Of a DNA stretch of 64,000 nt, positions 43,365 to 53,389 are shown in pieces. The position numbers were made by a program, and so were the translations under genes. This DNA comes from Shimia marina. Lineage in GTDB: Bacteria > Pseudomonadota > Alphaproteobacteria > Rhodobacterales > Rhodobacteraceae. Where the stretch lies: positions 125,800 to 189,799 of the forward strand of contig NZ_CYPW01000040.1 in NCBI RefSeq assembly GCF_001458175.1, in the 5' to 3' direction. The notes under the pieces are model-generated. The model ran no database searches, was not told where the DNA came from, and was given only the letters and a program-made list of their open reading frames with translations. Positions within the stretch are counted from its first letter, which is position 1, and every line of letters starts with the position of its first letter.

Positions 43365-44558
43365 TTATCCCTTAACCGCTTTCACGATCTTCTCGGCACC
43401 GTCAGACAGGTTGTCAGCAGCGATCACATCAAGACCGGAGGTGTTGATGATCTCTTTGCCAGCTTCCACGTTGGTGCCCTCAAGGCGCACAACCAGAGGA
43501 ACCTTCAGGCCAACCTCTTTCACAGCCGCCACAACGCCTTCTGCGATCACATCACAGCGCATGATGCCGCCGAAGATGTTCACGAGAATGCCTTTGACGT
43601 TTGGATCAGAGGTGATGATCTTGAACGCTTCGGTCACTTTCTCTTTGGTTGCGCCGCCGCCCACGTCGAGGAAGTTCGCTGGCTCTGCACCGTAGAGTTT
43701 GATGATGTCCATGGTGGCCATCGCGAGGCCCGCACCGTTCACCATGCAGCCGATTTCACCGTCCAGAGCGATGTAGTTCAGATCGTATTTGGACGCTTCA
43801 AGCTCTTTGGGGTCTTCTTCGGTTTCGTCGCGCAGCTCGGCCACGTCTGGGTGGCGGTAGATGGCGTTGCCGTCAAAGCCAACTTTGGCGTCGAGCACTT
43901 TGAGCTTGCCGCCCGGCATGACGATCAGCGGGTTGATCTCCAGCTGCTCCATGTCTTTTTCCATGAAGGCTTTGTAGAGAATGCCCATCAGCTTCACGCA
44001 TTCTTTGACCTGTGCGCCCTCAAGGCCGAGAGCAAAGGCAACGCGGCGGCCGTGGTAGGCTTGGTAGCCGGTGGCCGGGTCAACGGAGAAGGACAGGATT
44101 TTCTCTGGAGTGGCTTCGGCCACTTCCTCGATGTCCATGCCACCCTCGGTGGAGCAAACGAAAGACACGCGGGAGGTCTGACGATCCACGAGCAGAGCCA
44201 GATAGAGTTCGCGCTCGATGTCGGACCCATCTTCGATGTAGATGCGGTTCACTTGCTTGCCAGCAGGGCCGGACTGGTGAGTCACAAGGGTGCGGCCCAG
44301 CATTTTCTTCGCTTCTTCAGCGGCTTCTTCGACGGATTTGGCAAGACGGACACCGCCTTTTTCGCCTGCATCCGCTTCCACAAAGGAGCCTTTGCCGCGG
44401 CCACCGGCGTGGATTTGTGCTTTTACAACCCAGAGCGGGCCATCAAGCTCACCAGCGGCGGTTTTGGCATCTTCTGCTTTCAGAACAACGCGGCCTTCGG
44501 ACACCGGAGCGCCGTAGGAGCGAAGCAGGGCTTTCGCCTGATATTCATGGATGTTCAT
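43365..44558 (-). CDS. sucC: Succinate-CoA ligase, beta subunit
   Basis: A 397-residue ATP-grasp subunit that binds nucleotide and succinate. The N-terminus [20 protein letters not shown] and [14 protein letters not shown] are the grasp motifs; LEINPLIV and the C-terminal [15 protein letters not shown] with [14 protein letters not shown] are family signatures. The start is 44558; an upstream in-frame codon at 44633 would extend it into the leader. The leader contains the paired GTGATCAC operator 93 bp upstream, shared in design with the sdhC leader. Confidence 0.96.
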   Translation of the reverse strand: MNIHEYQAKALLRSYGAPVSEGRVVLKAEDAKTAAGELDGPLWVVKAQIHAGGRGKGSFVEADAGEKGGVRLAKSVEEAAEEAKKMLGRTLVTHQSGPAGKQVNRIYIEDGSDIERELYLALLVDRQTSRVSFVCSTEGGMDIEEVAEATPEKILSFSVDPATGYQAYHGRRVAFALGLEGAQVKECVKLMGILYKAFMEKDMEQLEINPLIVMPGGKLKVLDAKVGFDGNAIYRHPDVAELRDETEEDPKELEASKYDLNYIALDGEIGCMVNGAGLAMATMDIIKLYGAEPANFLDVGGGATKEKVTEAFKIITSDPNVKGILVNIFGGIMRCDVIAEGVVAAVKEVGLKVPLVVRLEGTNVEAGKEIINTSGLDVIAADNLSDGAEKIVKAVKG

Positions 44559-44901
44559 AGAACTGGTCCCATATTGCTGCGATTGGAGGAGTTCTGGCAC
44601 AGCTCTGAGCGTGGGATAAGTAAATTCGACCAAGAAGGTGGATTTTTTCTAATTTGTGATCACAGGGCGAAAAAGCGTGATCACAAATTGATAAATTCTT
44701 AATGCACACAGAGGAGCGTTAGCGGAAACGTCTTATTCCTATGGGATTCTATGTCAGCGGGCGGCGTGCATTTTGAAATGCGCCCTAGCCGTCATTGCTG
44801 TTGGGGCAGAGGATTGGCTGGATGAGGCTGGATGAGATAAGGGCGGCGTCGCATGCGCCGCCCATCATTGCCTCTGGATGCGTCAATCCGCAGACATGGC
44901 C
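44559..44901. other. sucC leader and intergenic region
   Basis: About 340 bp without a gene. It holds the sucC promoter with the double palindrome (44651-44689), a direct repeat GGCTGGATGA (two copies near 44816-44835), and a GC-rich hairpin GGGCGGCG/CGCCGCCC (44841-44863) just after the stop of the upstream lipoprotein gene, probably its terminator although the T run is weak. A further inverted repeat lies near 44758-44786. Confidence 0.55.
44651..44689. promoter_or_regulatory. Paired GTGATCAC palindromes upstream of sucC
   Basis: Two self-complementary cores GTGATCAC at 44656-44663 and 44677-44684, centres 21 bp apart. The whole forms a 13-bp inverted repeat (AATTTGTGATCAC and GTGATCACAAATT) around a 13-nt spacer. 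A near-identical arrangement precedes sdhC. Confidence 0.7.
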
Positions 44902-45558
44902 TCAGTCCGCCTGAAGCACGAAGGCGTGTTCGATCAAGCCAAAGGCACCGGGCAGCTGGATATGGCGCAGGGAATAGGCTTTGCCATTGATTGTGGTTAC
45001 GCTTGTGCCGTTTGCATGGCTGATGCCCAGCGTGCCAAAGAGCGCGTTTTGCGCGGTCGCCTTGGTCACGCTGTCCTGAGTGATGGCCGTGACGGCGCAC
45101 TCATAGGCGTATTGGCTCGCGATGTTTACCTGAACGGAGCTGCCGCCAGACGGGCTGAACTCGGTATTTGTGGCAAAGATCTGATCCGGGCCGGGGCGCT
45201 CGACATCCATGTTCTGTTGGGCTGCCGCTTTGGCGATGGTCTCGACATTCGGGGTATGGCGCAAGCAGGTGGCCTGAAACAAGGCGACGGCCCCGCTCAG
45301 ATCGGTGTTGGAGCTTGCGCCGGGGGCGACAACGTCAATCACCTCGGTGGGGGAAATGCCAAGCGCCTCAAGATTTTCGCCAATGTTCTGCGCATTTGCC
45401 GCAAGCAGGCCGGGCGTTGCATAGCCGGTGTTTGGACCTGGCGTATAGGGCAGTTGGGTCTGAGGCCCGCTGCGGATGTTGGGTGCAGTGCTTGAGCCAC
45501 AGGATGCGAGGGTGGCAATGAGAGCGGTGCAGAGAGAGGCGCGTAAAAAGGTGGCCAT
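44902..45558 (-). CDS. Lipoprotein of unknown function
   Basis: A 218-residue predicted lipoprotein with lipobox TLASC and lipid Cys20. A Pro/Thr-rich spacer (QTQLPYTPGPNTGYATP) is followed by a domain with helices around NAQNIGENLEALGISPTEVI and a Cys in FQATCLRH, then a beta-rich C-terminal half with QYAYECAVTAITQD. I recognise no family. It lies between mdh and sucC on the same strand but is flanked by a terminator on the mdh side and hairpins on the other, so it is probably transcribed alone. Confidence 0.7.
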   Translation of the reverse strand: MATFLRASLCTALIATLASCGSSTAPNIRSGPQTQLPYTPGPNTGYATPGLLAANAQNIGENLEALGISPTEVIDVVAPGASSNTDLSGAVALFQATCLRHTPNVETIAKAAAQQNMDVERPGPDQIFATNTEFSPSGGSSVQVNIASQYAYECAVTAITQDSVTKATAQNALFGTLGISHANGTSVTTINGKAYSLRHIQLPGAFGLIEHAFVLQAD

Positions 45559-45670
45559 GCAGAAAATCCTGTGCCGGAATAGTATGATATATCTGTGATC
45601 TTCTTAGGTTGGTGCGCGCTATGCAATCGAAAGAAGAGATGAGGGCGGATCTTTTTCCTTAAAGATAGAA

Positions 45671-45697
45671 AAAGGCCCGCGAGTTTCGCGGACCTTT
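45671..45697 (-). terminator. Rho-independent terminator after mdh
   Basis: A 12-bp stem with one mismatch (45671-45682 with 45686-45697) and a 3-nt loop; on the minus strand it is followed by a T run. It lies 29 bp past the mdh stop. Confidence 0.8.
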
Positions 45698-45725
45698 GGA
45701 ATGTTCTATCGGCTGTCGGTAGGCC

Positions 45726-46802
<1,077 letters not shown>

Positions 46803-46909
46803 TCAATCTTTGGGCGAGTGTTGAGGCGCGACGTAGGTGCGCTTGATTTGCCGGTGCCGCTATGGGTAGATGGGTCAAGAAATGACACTCTTACTAAGGA
46901 TGCAAAGCG

Positions 46910-47116
46910 ATGACTTCTGCGACAAAAACCCTGATGGCACTGGCTCTCGTGGGCATGACCGTATCGGCCTGTGGTGGCGGCGGGAACAGCACCACGACTG
47001 TGCAGACTGTGGCGATCGGCGATCAGCTCGCTTCGTTGGAAAAGGCTTACTCTGAAGGTCTGGTGACGGAAAAAGAATACAAACAACAGCGTAAGAAAAT
47101 TCTGGATGAAAGCTGA
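46910..47116 (+). CDS. Small SHOCT-like lipoprotein
   Basis: A 68-residue predicted lipoprotein: signal segment TLMALALVGMTVSAC with lipid Cys21, a Gly/Ser/Thr linker, and a C-terminal helix pair ASLEKAYSEGLVTEKEYKQQ that matches the short SHOCT-type motif (a Leu/Tyr-x-Gly-Leu-hydrophobic-Thr/Ser-x-Glu-Glu-Tyr pattern). SHOCT tails are thought to mediate protein contacts. It is divergent from mdh, and 39 bp separate it from the downstream permease gene. Confidence 0.75.
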   Translation: MTSATKTLMALALVGMTVSACGGGGNSTTTVQTVAIGDQLASLEKAYSEGLVTEKEYKQQRKKILDES

Positions 47117-47155
47117 AGATAAGACGTGTTCGGAGCCAGTTGTTGATGTGTTTCA

Positions 47156-47896
47156 GTGACTGATTCTGTCTCGTTTTTCTTACTTGCACCGATTGCGGTG
47201 ATGTTTGCAGGCATCTCCAAAGCCGGCTTCGGCTCTGGAGCCGCTTTTGCAAGTGCAGCATTGCTGGCGGTCATTTTGCCGCCAGCGCAAGCCCTCGGAT
47301 TGATGTTGCCCTTGTTGATGTTGATCGATCTTGTAACTCTGCGCCCTTATTGGCGGCGCTGGAGTGTGCAGGATGCCTGGGTTTTAATTCTTGGCGGGAT
47401 TCCGGGCGTACTGGCCGGGGTGGCCCTGTTTCGGATCGCCAACGATGACGCTCTGCGGCTGTTCATAGGCGTGATCTCGCTTGCCTTCGTGATTTGGCAG
47501 CTCTGGCCGCGCAAAGGCGCCCGCGGGGCATTACCGTTCCAAGCCGGTATTGTGGCGGGCACCGTGACTGGGTTTACCAGTTTTGTGAGCCATGCGGGAG
47601 GGCCACCTGCAGCGGTGTATCTTCTTTCGCGTGGCTTGGATAAGACAACCTACCAGGCGACCACCGTGTTGGTGTTCTGGGCGATCAACTTTGCCAAGGC
47701 GATCCCCTACGCCTTTATGGGGATATTTGCCTATGACACCTTGCAGGCGGGGGCTCTTCTGGCACCTTTTGCCCTGTTGGGGGCTTATCTGGGCGTGAAG
47801 CTCCATCACGCAGTGCCAGAAAAGCTCTTCTTTGCGTTGACCTACGTTCTGTTGACAGCCACAGGTGCGAAGCTGATTTTTGATGCTTTGACGTGA
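47156..47896 (+). CDS. TauE/SafE-family sulfite/organosulfonate exporter-like permease
   Basis: A 246-residue membrane protein with about seven to eight helices. The N-terminal ISKAGFGSGAAFASAALLAV and the mid-protein GFTSFVSHAGGPPAAVYLLS are the two family repeats of TauE/SafE (DUF81). Members have been linked with sulfite, sulfoacetate or taurine metabolism in some bacteria, but substrate cannot be inferred here. The start is GTG 47156 with a weak ribosome site. It is convergent with the next gene (9-bp gap). Confidence 0.85.
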   Translation: MTDSVSFFLLAPIAVMFAGISKAGFGSGAAFASAALLAVILPPAQALGLMLPLLMLIDLVTLRPYWRRWSVQDAWVLILGGIPGVLAGVALFRIANDDALRLFIGVISLAFVIWQLWPRKGARGALPFQAGIVAGTVTGFTSFVSHAGGPPAAVYLLSRGLDKTTYQATTVLVFWAINFAKAIPYAFMGIFAYDTLQAGALLAPFALLGAYLGVKLHHAVPEKLFFALTYVLLTATGAKLIFDALT

Positions 47897-47905
47897 CTTA
47901 CCCGT

Positions 47906-48223
47906 TCAGGCGTCATCACCTTCTTTAGGGAGCACTTCCACAAGCTCTTCATAGGCTTGGCCGGTCGCCATCAAGCAGGTGGAGCCGTTGGGCATCGTCA
48001 CAGTGATTGTCCAGCTGCCCGAGCTTTCGGATGCAAAAATCTCGACAACGGCACCTTGTGTGCCCAATCCCAATGCCTGTCGCGATTCTCCGTATTTCTC
48101 CGCAAGTCGTTCGACAACGGTGTCACGCTTGGCGCAGTGGCGCAGAGATTGCGCATGGGTGAGAATGGCGCTCAGAGCGAGGATGCTCAAGCTGGAAGTC
48201 AGGGTTAGAAGCGTCTTTTTCAT
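47906..48223 (-). CDS. Small exported protein, function unknown
   Basis: A 105-residue protein with a signal peptide (MKKTLLTLTSSLSILALSAI, cleavage near THAQ). The mature part has Cys residues in RHCAKRD and GSTCLMATGQAYEE, a helix DTVVERLAEKYGESRQALGL and a beta pair SGSWTITVTMPNG. Similar short exported proteins are widespread in roseobacters, but I know of no function. The start at 48223 has AAGGAAA upstream. A longer frame back to 48412 begins with TTG and has no signal peptide, so it is rejected. Confidence 0.72.
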   Translation of the reverse strand: MKKTLLTLTSSLSILALSAILTHAQSLRHCAKRDTVVERLAEKYGESRQALGLGTQGAVVEIFASESSGSWTITVTMPNGSTCLMATGQAYEELVEVLPKEGDDA

Positions 48224-48531
48224 CTGGTTTCCTTTCAGGAAATTCTTGTCACGCTCACGAGCTTTGCCTGTGATGCGCGCCATATGTGCCCGGTGCTTCG
48301 CCTCTTCTTGTTGTATTTGGCCCTTTGGCCAGATCTTCCTCCCATAGGAAGCGATGAGAACAGTCTGCGCTGATGGGGCCGAAAAAATGGTTAACGCGGC
48401 GTGCAAAACCAAAATGGCTGCATTTAGGGCGCGCTGACGGAGCGTTTTTTCTGCAATGCGGCAAGATTGCCCTTGAAGTTATCTGAGAAAAATGCACCTC
48501 TCTGCGCAACAATATTACGGAGAAGAGTTTC

Positions 48532-49386
48532 ATGGATCAGCGCGCACGCCCCTATCGTTCGGTTCTGTATATTCCGGGTTCCAAGGATCGGGCCCTCGAA
48601 AAAGCACGCGGATTGCCGGTGGATGCCATTATCTTTGATCTGGAAGATGCCGTGGCGCCGGATGAAAAAGTCAACGCACGCGCGACTTTGGCAGCGGCGC
48701 TGGAGCAGGGCGGTTATGGCAACCGGATGCGCATCGTGCGCATCAATGGGCTGGATACGCAATGGGGCGAGGCGGATGCCAAGGCGGCTGCCAGTATGGA
48801 TTGCGATGCTGTGTTGTTGCCAAAGGTGGAAACGACGGCGCAGCTTGATGCGTTGGTTGCCTTGATTGGTGACAAACCGATCTGGTCCATGATGGAAACA
48901 CCTCGTGGCATGCTTAATGCGGCAGAGATTGCGGCGCATCCACAGTTGAGCGGCTTTGTGATGGGCACCAATGACCTCGCCAAAGAGCTGCAAACCCGTT
49001 TCCGTCCCGACCGTTTGCCGATGATGGCGGGGCTTGGTCTGTGTCTGCTGGCAGCCAAGGCTGAGGGAATTGTCGTGGTGGATGGCGTTTATAATGCCTT
49101 CAAGGATGCTGAAGGGCTCAAGGTTGAATGTGATCAGGGCCGGGATATGGGCTTTGATGGCAAAACCCTGATCCATCCCGCACAGGTCGATGTTGCGAAT
49201 GCGGCCTTTGCCCCCTCGGAGGCGGAAATCGATTTGGCACAGCGTCAGATCGCGGCCTTTGAAGACTGTGAAGCCAGTGGTCAGGGTGTGGCCGTGGTAG
49301 ATGGTAAAATCGTTGAGAACCTCCATGTGGTGACCGCGCGTGAAATACTTGCAAAGGCGGATGCAATTGCCGCTCTGGAGGGGTAG
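48532..49386 (+). CDS. mcl2: HpcH/HpaI-family CoA ester lyase, (3S)-malyl-CoA thioesterase-like (Mcl2)
   Basis: A 284-residue TIM-barrel protein of the citrate-lyase beta/malyl-CoA lyase family. Motifs: RSVLYIPGSKDRALEKAR, IIFDLEDAVAPDEK (metal ligands), VLLPKVETTAQLD, WSMMETPRGMLNAAEIA, MGTNDLAKEL and GKTLIHPAQVDVANAAF. The length and N-terminus (RPYRSVLYIPGS) resemble Rhodobacter sphaeroides Mcl2, which hydrolyses (3S)-malyl-CoA to malate, rather than the roughly 318-residue Mcl1 lyase. It lies three genes upstream of mch, another ethylmalonyl-CoA pathway gene, supporting a role in acetate assimilation. Lyase versus thioesterase activity cannot be fixed from sequence alone. Confidence 0.82.
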   Translation: MDQRARPYRSVLYIPGSKDRALEKARGLPVDAIIFDLEDAVAPDEKVNARATLAAALEQGGYGNRMRIVRINGLDTQWGEADAKAAASMDCDAVLLPKVETTAQLDALVALIGDKPIWSMMETPRGMLNAAEIAAHPQLSGFVMGTNDLAKELQTRFRPDRLPMMAGLGLCLLAAKAEGIVVVDGVYNAFKDAEGLKVECDQGRDMGFDGKTLIHPAQVDVANAAFAPSEAEIDLAQRQIAAFEDCEASGQGVAVVDGKIVENLHVVTAREILAKADAIAALEG

Positions 49387-49464
49387 TTTCTGACCCAAGA
49401 CCAACCGGAGAATTTGGCTCTGCAATCGTGTCGGGCCAAACCTCTAAATCCAGCGGAGAGCGAG

Positions 49465-50016
49465 ATGACACTATTGGTTCTTGGGGTATTGTTGTGGGCG
49501 GCGGCCCATCTGTTCAAGCGGGCACTGCCAGACGTGCGCGCAGGTATGGGAGACAAGGGCAAAGCTCTTGTGGCTTTGGCGATTGCTGTGTCGATTGTTT
49601 TGATGGTGATCGGCTATCGCATGGCAGAAATCGAAGATGTGCTGTGGATCGCGCCAAGCTTTGCCTACCATGTGAACAATCTTTTGATTTTGATAGCGAT
49701 CTTCATGATGAGCCCGGCCCCGCGCAAGGGCAGGCTTCTCAACAAGATGCGCCATCCCATGCTGACAGGCTTTGCCCTTTGGGCGGCAGCGCATCTTTGG
49801 GTGAACGGAGATATGCCGTCGGTGATCCTGTTTGGGGGGCTGCTGCTCTGGGCGTTGGTGGAAATGCAGGTGATCAACAAAGCCGAAGGCGCCTGGTCTC
49901 CATCAGAAATAGGGACGATCGCAAAGGATGGCATGTTCTTTGTGGCTTCGATACTCCTCATGGGGGTGATCGGATATATTCATGGTCTGATCGGTCCAAA
50001 CCCATTTGGAGGCTAA
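49465..50016 (+). CDS. NnrU-family membrane protein
   Basis: A 183-residue membrane protein with about six helices, beginning MTLLVLGVLLWAAAHLFKRA. The RHPMLTGFALWAAAHLWVNG and LFGGLLLWALVEM segments are the NnrU core, related to the NnrU/methyltransferase-like isoprenyl group. NnrU was named from denitrification gene clusters, but most members, like this one, are far from such genes. GGAGAG is upstream of ATG 49465. It precedes DUF1737 by 4 bp, so the mcl2-nnrU-DUF1737-mch genes form one likely operon. Confidence 0.82.
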   Translation: MTLLVLGVLLWAAAHLFKRALPDVRAGMGDKGKALVALAIAVSIVLMVIGYRMAEIEDVLWIAPSFAYHVNNLLILIAIFMMSPAPRKGRLLNKMRHPMLTGFALWAAAHLWVNGDMPSVILFGGLLLWALVEMQVINKAEGAWSPSEIGTIAKDGMFFVASILLMGVIGYIHGLIGPNPFGG

Positions 50017-50020
50017 ACAC

Positions 50021-50224
50021 ATGAAACTTTACCGTTTTCTTTCTGAGGAAGACACATCAGCATTTTGCCACAAAGTGACAGATGCGCTTAACAAGGGGTG
50101 GGAGCTTTACGGCTCGCCAACACAGACTTTCTGTCAGGCCACAGGCGTTATGCGTTGCGGTCAGGCGGTGGTGAAAGAGGTGGACGGCACCTACACCCCG
50201 GAGACCAAACTGGGAGAACACTGA
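50021..50224 (+). CDS. DUF1737 family protein
   Basis: A 67-residue protein beginning MKLYRFLSEEDTSAFCHKVT, with DALNKGWELYGSPTQTF in the middle. This is the conserved pattern of DUF1737, small proteins commonly found next to mesaconyl-CoA hydratase genes; function unknown. GGAGG at 50008-50012 supports ATG 50021. Its stop overlaps the mch start (TGATG), so translation is coupled. Confidence 0.85.
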   Translation: MKLYRFLSEEDTSAFCHKVTDALNKGWELYGSPTQTFCQATGVMRCGQAVVKEVDGTYTPETKLGEH

Positions 50225-51255
50225 TGGCCAAGACCAATCCGGGCCGGTTTTTTGAGGACTACACGCTGGGTCAGGTGATCGAGCACGCGGTGCCACGCAC
50301 TGTTGGGGCAGGGGAGCGGGCGTTGTATCACGCGCTCTACCCTGCGCGTCATGCGCTGTATTCAAGTGATGAGTTTGCGCGGGCCTCTGGCCTGCCCGGC
50401 GCGCCGCTGGATGATCTGGCTGCGTTCCATGTAGTTTTTGGGAAAACGGTTCCGGATGTGTCGCTTAATGCGGTGGCAAACCTTGGCTATGCTGAAGGTC
50501 GCTGGCTCAAGCCAGTTTATGCTGGTGACACGTTGCGGTCCACCTCTGAAGTGATTGGTCTTAAACAGAACTCCAACGGTAAGACCGGGGTGGTTTATGT
50601 GCGCACCCGCGGCATGAACCAACGTGACGAAGTGGTCATGGAGTATGTGCGCTGGGTCATGGTGCGTAAACGCGATGTGGATGCGCCGGCGCCTGAAACA
50701 GTGGTGCCGGAGCTGTCCAAGGTGATTGCCCCTGCGGATCTTGTGATCCCTGAGGGGCTCACCTTTGCCAACTACGACTTTGCGCAGGCTGGCGAGGCGC
50801 ATCGCTGGGGCGACTATGAGATCGGCGAGACCATCGATCACGTGGATGGTGTGACGCTTGAAGAGGCAGAACACATGATGGCGACGCGCCTGTGGCAGAA
50901 CACGGCCAAGGTGCATTTTGATGCCACATTCCGCCCCGATGGGCAGCGCTTGATCTATGGCGGGCATATCATCTCGCTGGCTCGTGCGTTGAGCTTCAAC
51001 GGTTTGGCCAATGCGCAGATGATTGTCGGATTGAATGGTGGTGCGCATGCCAACCCTGCCTTCTCTGGGCTGACGGTTAAAGCTTGGTCTGAAGTCTTGG
51101 ACAAGGCGGAAACCTCAGCGCCGGGCGTTGGGGCCATCCGTCTGCGCCTTGTGGCGACCAAAGGCGGCGCGCCGTTTGAGCTGAAAGGTGACGATGGGAA
51201 GTACCAACCCGACGTTCTGCTTGATCTTGACTATTGGGCCTTGATGCCGATCTGA
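50224..51255 (+). CDS. mch: Mesaconyl-CoA hydratase (beta-methylmalyl-CoA dehydratase)
   Basis: A 343-residue protein made of two MaoC-like hot-dog domains, the length and layout of Rhodobacter sphaeroides Mch. Conserved segments are NPGRFFEDYTLGQVIEHAVP, SLNAVANLGYAEGRWLKPVY, the second-domain GETIDHVDGVTLEEAEHMMA and YGGHIISLARALSFNGL. It hydrates mesaconyl-CoA to beta-methylmalyl-CoA in the ethylmalonyl-CoA pathway, directly before cleavage by malyl-CoA lyase, and so partners the upstream lyase/thioesterase. The start ATG overlaps the DUF1737 stop. Other pathway genes (ccr, mcd, ecm) are not here. Confidence 0.93.
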   Translation: MAKTNPGRFFEDYTLGQVIEHAVPRTVGAGERALYHALYPARHALYSSDEFARASGLPGAPLDDLAAFHVVFGKTVPDVSLNAVANLGYAEGRWLKPVYAGDTLRSTSEVIGLKQNSNGKTGVVYVRTRGMNQRDEVVMEYVRWVMVRKRDVDAPAPETVVPELSKVIAPADLVIPEGLTFANYDFAQAGEAHRWGDYEIGETIDHVDGVTLEEAEHMMATRLWQNTAKVHFDATFRPDGQRLIYGGHIISLARALSFNGLANAQMIVGLNGGAHANPAFSGLTVKAWSEVLDKAETSAPGVGAIRLRLVATKGGAPFELKGDDGKYQPDVLLDLDYWALMPI

Positions 51256-51262
51256 TCGGCGC

Positions 51263-52015
51263 ATGATAAGATCTGTACTCACCGCAATAAACCTATCTTT
51301 GGCCTGCCCCGCGCAGGCCGAGATTTCTTTTGAGCAGACAGATGAAGAGACGCTGGCGTTTGTCGAAGGCAATGTGCTGGGGATTTTTTATCACGAGCTT
51401 GGCCATGCGCTGATCGATGTGATGGGGTTGCCCATTTTTGGTCAGGAAGAGGACGCAGCCGATGTGCTCTCAATTTTCCTGATTGACGCCTTTTACGAGG
51501 AAGAGAGCGCCGTGCAGCTCGCCTATGACGCTGCCTTTGGGTTTCTCGGTGAGGCGGACGCCGTCGAAGAAATTGCGTTCTGGGATGTGCATGGCCCAGA
51601 TATGCAGCGGTATTTCAATACGGTTTGTCTTTTCTACGGAGCCAATCCGGAGGAGCGGGAGGACGTGGCCGCAGATTTAGGGCTGCCAGAGGAGCGTGCG
51701 GCCTATTGCCCGGATGAATATGATCAAGCCGCGCAGAGCTGGGGTGGTGTATTAGACGAGATCATGGATTCAAGCGGTGCTGAGACCTTTGTGCTTGGCG
51801 AAGTTACCGTGGAAACCGATGGCGGGCGGTTGACCAAGGATGTGGTTGCGCAAGAAATTGCAGCGTTGAATGGCGAGTTCAAATTGCCGCAAACGCTCAC
51901 CGTTTCAGTAATCCCCTGTGGGGAGGCGAACGCCTACTATGATCCGGAAGCGGTTGAAATCGTCATGTGCACTGAGTTTGCCGATGTGCTCGCCAATATG
52001 GCTCCGGATTTTTGA
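51263..52015 (+). CDS. DUF4344 putative zinc metallopeptidase, exported
   Basis: A 250-residue protein with a short signal peptide (SVLTAINLSLACPAQA) and an HExxH zinc motif YHELGHALID (His44, Glu45, His48); the following EEDAADVLS likely gives the third ligand, as in DUF4344 peptidases. The rest is very acidic, and several Cys (VCLFYG, AYCPDEYD, VIPCGEAN) could form disulfides. It starts 7 bp after mch and may be read through from that operon, although a periplasmic peptidase has no obvious part in CoA metabolism. The substrate is unknown. Confidence 0.82.
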   Translation: MIRSVLTAINLSLACPAQAEISFEQTDEETLAFVEGNVLGIFYHELGHALIDVMGLPIFGQEEDAADVLSIFLIDAFYEEESAVQLAYDAAFGFLGEADAVEEIAFWDVHGPDMQRYFNTVCLFYGANPEEREDVAADLGLPEERAAYCPDEYDQAAQSWGGVLDEIMDSSGAETFVLGEVTVETDGGRLTKDVVAQEIAALNGEFKLPQTLTVSVIPCGEANAYYDPEAVEIVMCTEFADVLANMAPDF

Positions 52016-52068
52016 CGCACACAGGGAGTTGATCACGCATCCTGCGGTCCTCCGCTAGGTTGAGGCTC

Positions 52069-52737
52069 ATGCGACCTTGGATATCTTTGGGAATGGCTTT
52101 TGCCGCTTTGCCCTGTGCTGGGCGGGCCTGTGAGTTGGCTTTGCTGCTCGCGGTGGATGTATCGGGGAGCATTGATGCGGCAGAATACAGGTTGCAGATG
52201 GATGGGTTGGCTTTGGCCTTGCGGGACGGGATTGTTGTAGAAGCGCTGGTGGAGCAGCGCGCAGCTGTTGCGCTCATGCAGTGGACAGGGGCGGGGCGGC
52301 AATTCATCGGCGCGCCATGGACCTCTATCACATCTTCTGAACAGGCCGAGGATTTTGCAGATCAGGTGACGGCAATGCCCCGCCGGTGGCACCAGTATTC
52401 TACAGCGATTGGTGACGCGTTGGTGGCTGCGGATCATGCCTTCGAAAACGGACCAGAGTGCAGGCGGCGTGTTGTGGACGTCTCCAGCGATGGCATTTCT
52501 AACGAAGGCACGGTGATACAGGAGGGGCGGCGCGCGCTCAGAGCGCGGGGCGTCACGGTCAATGCTTTGGTAATCGAAACGGACGATAGTGACCTGACGG
52601 GCTATTTCTGGGAAAATGTGATCACAGGTTCGGGTGCTTTTGTGGTGACGTCAAACGGGTTTGAGGAATACTCGGAGCGCATACGTCAAAAGCTGGTGCG
52701 CGAAGTCGCGAAGCAACTGGCCGAGTTGAGGAATTGA
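52069..52737 (+). CDS. DUF1194 exported von Willebrand factor A-like protein
   Basis: A 222-residue protein with a signal peptide ending near LPCAGRAC and a VWA-type fold. The metal-ion motif DVSGS lies in LLLAVDVSGSIDAAEYRLQM, and the DVSSDGISNEG segment supplies the second MIDAS loop. DUF1194 proteins are common in Rhodobacteraceae and of unknown function; a protein- or metal-dependent binding role is likely from the fold. ATG 52069 is preferred to TTG 52060. It ends the run of plus-strand genes before the sdh promoter region. Confidence 0.85.
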   Translation: MRPWISLGMAFAALPCAGRACELALLLAVDVSGSIDAAEYRLQMDGLALALRDGIVVEALVEQRAAVALMQWTGAGRQFIGAPWTSITSSEQAEDFADQVTAMPRRWHQYSTAIGDALVAADHAFENGPECRRRVVDVSSDGISNEGTVIQEGRRALRARGVTVNALVIETDDSDLTGYFWENVITGSGAFVVTSNGFEEYSERIRQKLVREVAKQLAELRN

Positions 52738-52846
52738 TGGTGTGATACATATAAACTGTGAGCGCAAACACTTCACAGGGGTCGCCATTTGCCTATGGGG
52801 TGCCGTTAATCACTATGTTTTTCTGACAAAAAGACTCTGCATGATA

Positions 52847-52880
52847 TTTGTGATCACGAATAAAAAGGCGTGATCACAAA
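52847..52880. promoter_or_regulatory. Paired GTGATCAC palindromes upstream of sdhC
   Basis: Cores at 52850-52857 and 52870-52877, centres 20 bp apart, within an 11-bp inverted repeat (TTTGTGATCAC and GTGATCACAAA). It ends 113 bp before the sdhC start. The same design is found before sucC at 44651-44689. Confidence 0.7.
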
Positions 52881-52993
52881 ATTAAGAAAATCCGCAGAAT
52901 TGCGCCAAAAAACCGCGGCATTTAGGTGATCGTAACGGTGACAGTCGGCAAAAATGCGGTAGAAGAACGCAAGAGAACCGGAAAGGATTCAAA

Positions 52994-53377
52994 ATGGCTG
53001 ACGTGAAAAGGATCGAGCGACCGCTCTCGCCGCACCTGACGATCTATCGCCCACAGATGACATCTGTGTCTTCGATCATGGTGCGTATCACCGGAATTGC
53101 ACTCATCCCGATCACGGCGATTGTCGTGTGGTGGCTTCTTGCGGCTGCGACCTCTGAAACGGCTTTTGCGTTTATCGATGGTCTTATGCGCAGCTGGCTG
53201 GGTGATCTGTTTTTGATCGCGGCAAGCTGGGCGGCGTACTATCACATGCTTGGCCGCCTGCGCCATGTGATCTGGGACTTCGGCTATGGCCTTGAAATCA
53301 ACGTTGCGTTGAAACTGGGCGCTGGCATGTTCATTGGTGCCACTGTCCTGACCATTCTGACCGCACTGATCGTGTAA
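52994..53377 (+). CDS. sdhC: Succinate dehydrogenase cytochrome b556 subunit
   Basis: A 127-residue membrane anchor with three helices and the N-terminal RPLSPHLTIYRPQMTSVSSI motif (the Ser and Arg near the quinone site). His84 in YYHMLGRLRH is the likely heme ligand. With SdhD it forms the heme b and ubiquinone-binding membrane domain of complex II. It is the first gene of the sdh operon; its leader holds the paired GTGATCAC element, and GGAAAGGA lies just upstream of the start. Confidence 0.95.
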   Translation: MADVKRIERPLSPHLTIYRPQMTSVSSIMVRITGIALIPITAIVVWWLLAAATSETAFAFIDGLMRSWLGDLFLIAASWAAYYHMLGRLRHVIWDFGYGLEINVALKLGAGMFIGATVLTILTALIV

Positions 53378-53389
53378 GGAGCTGGATTG

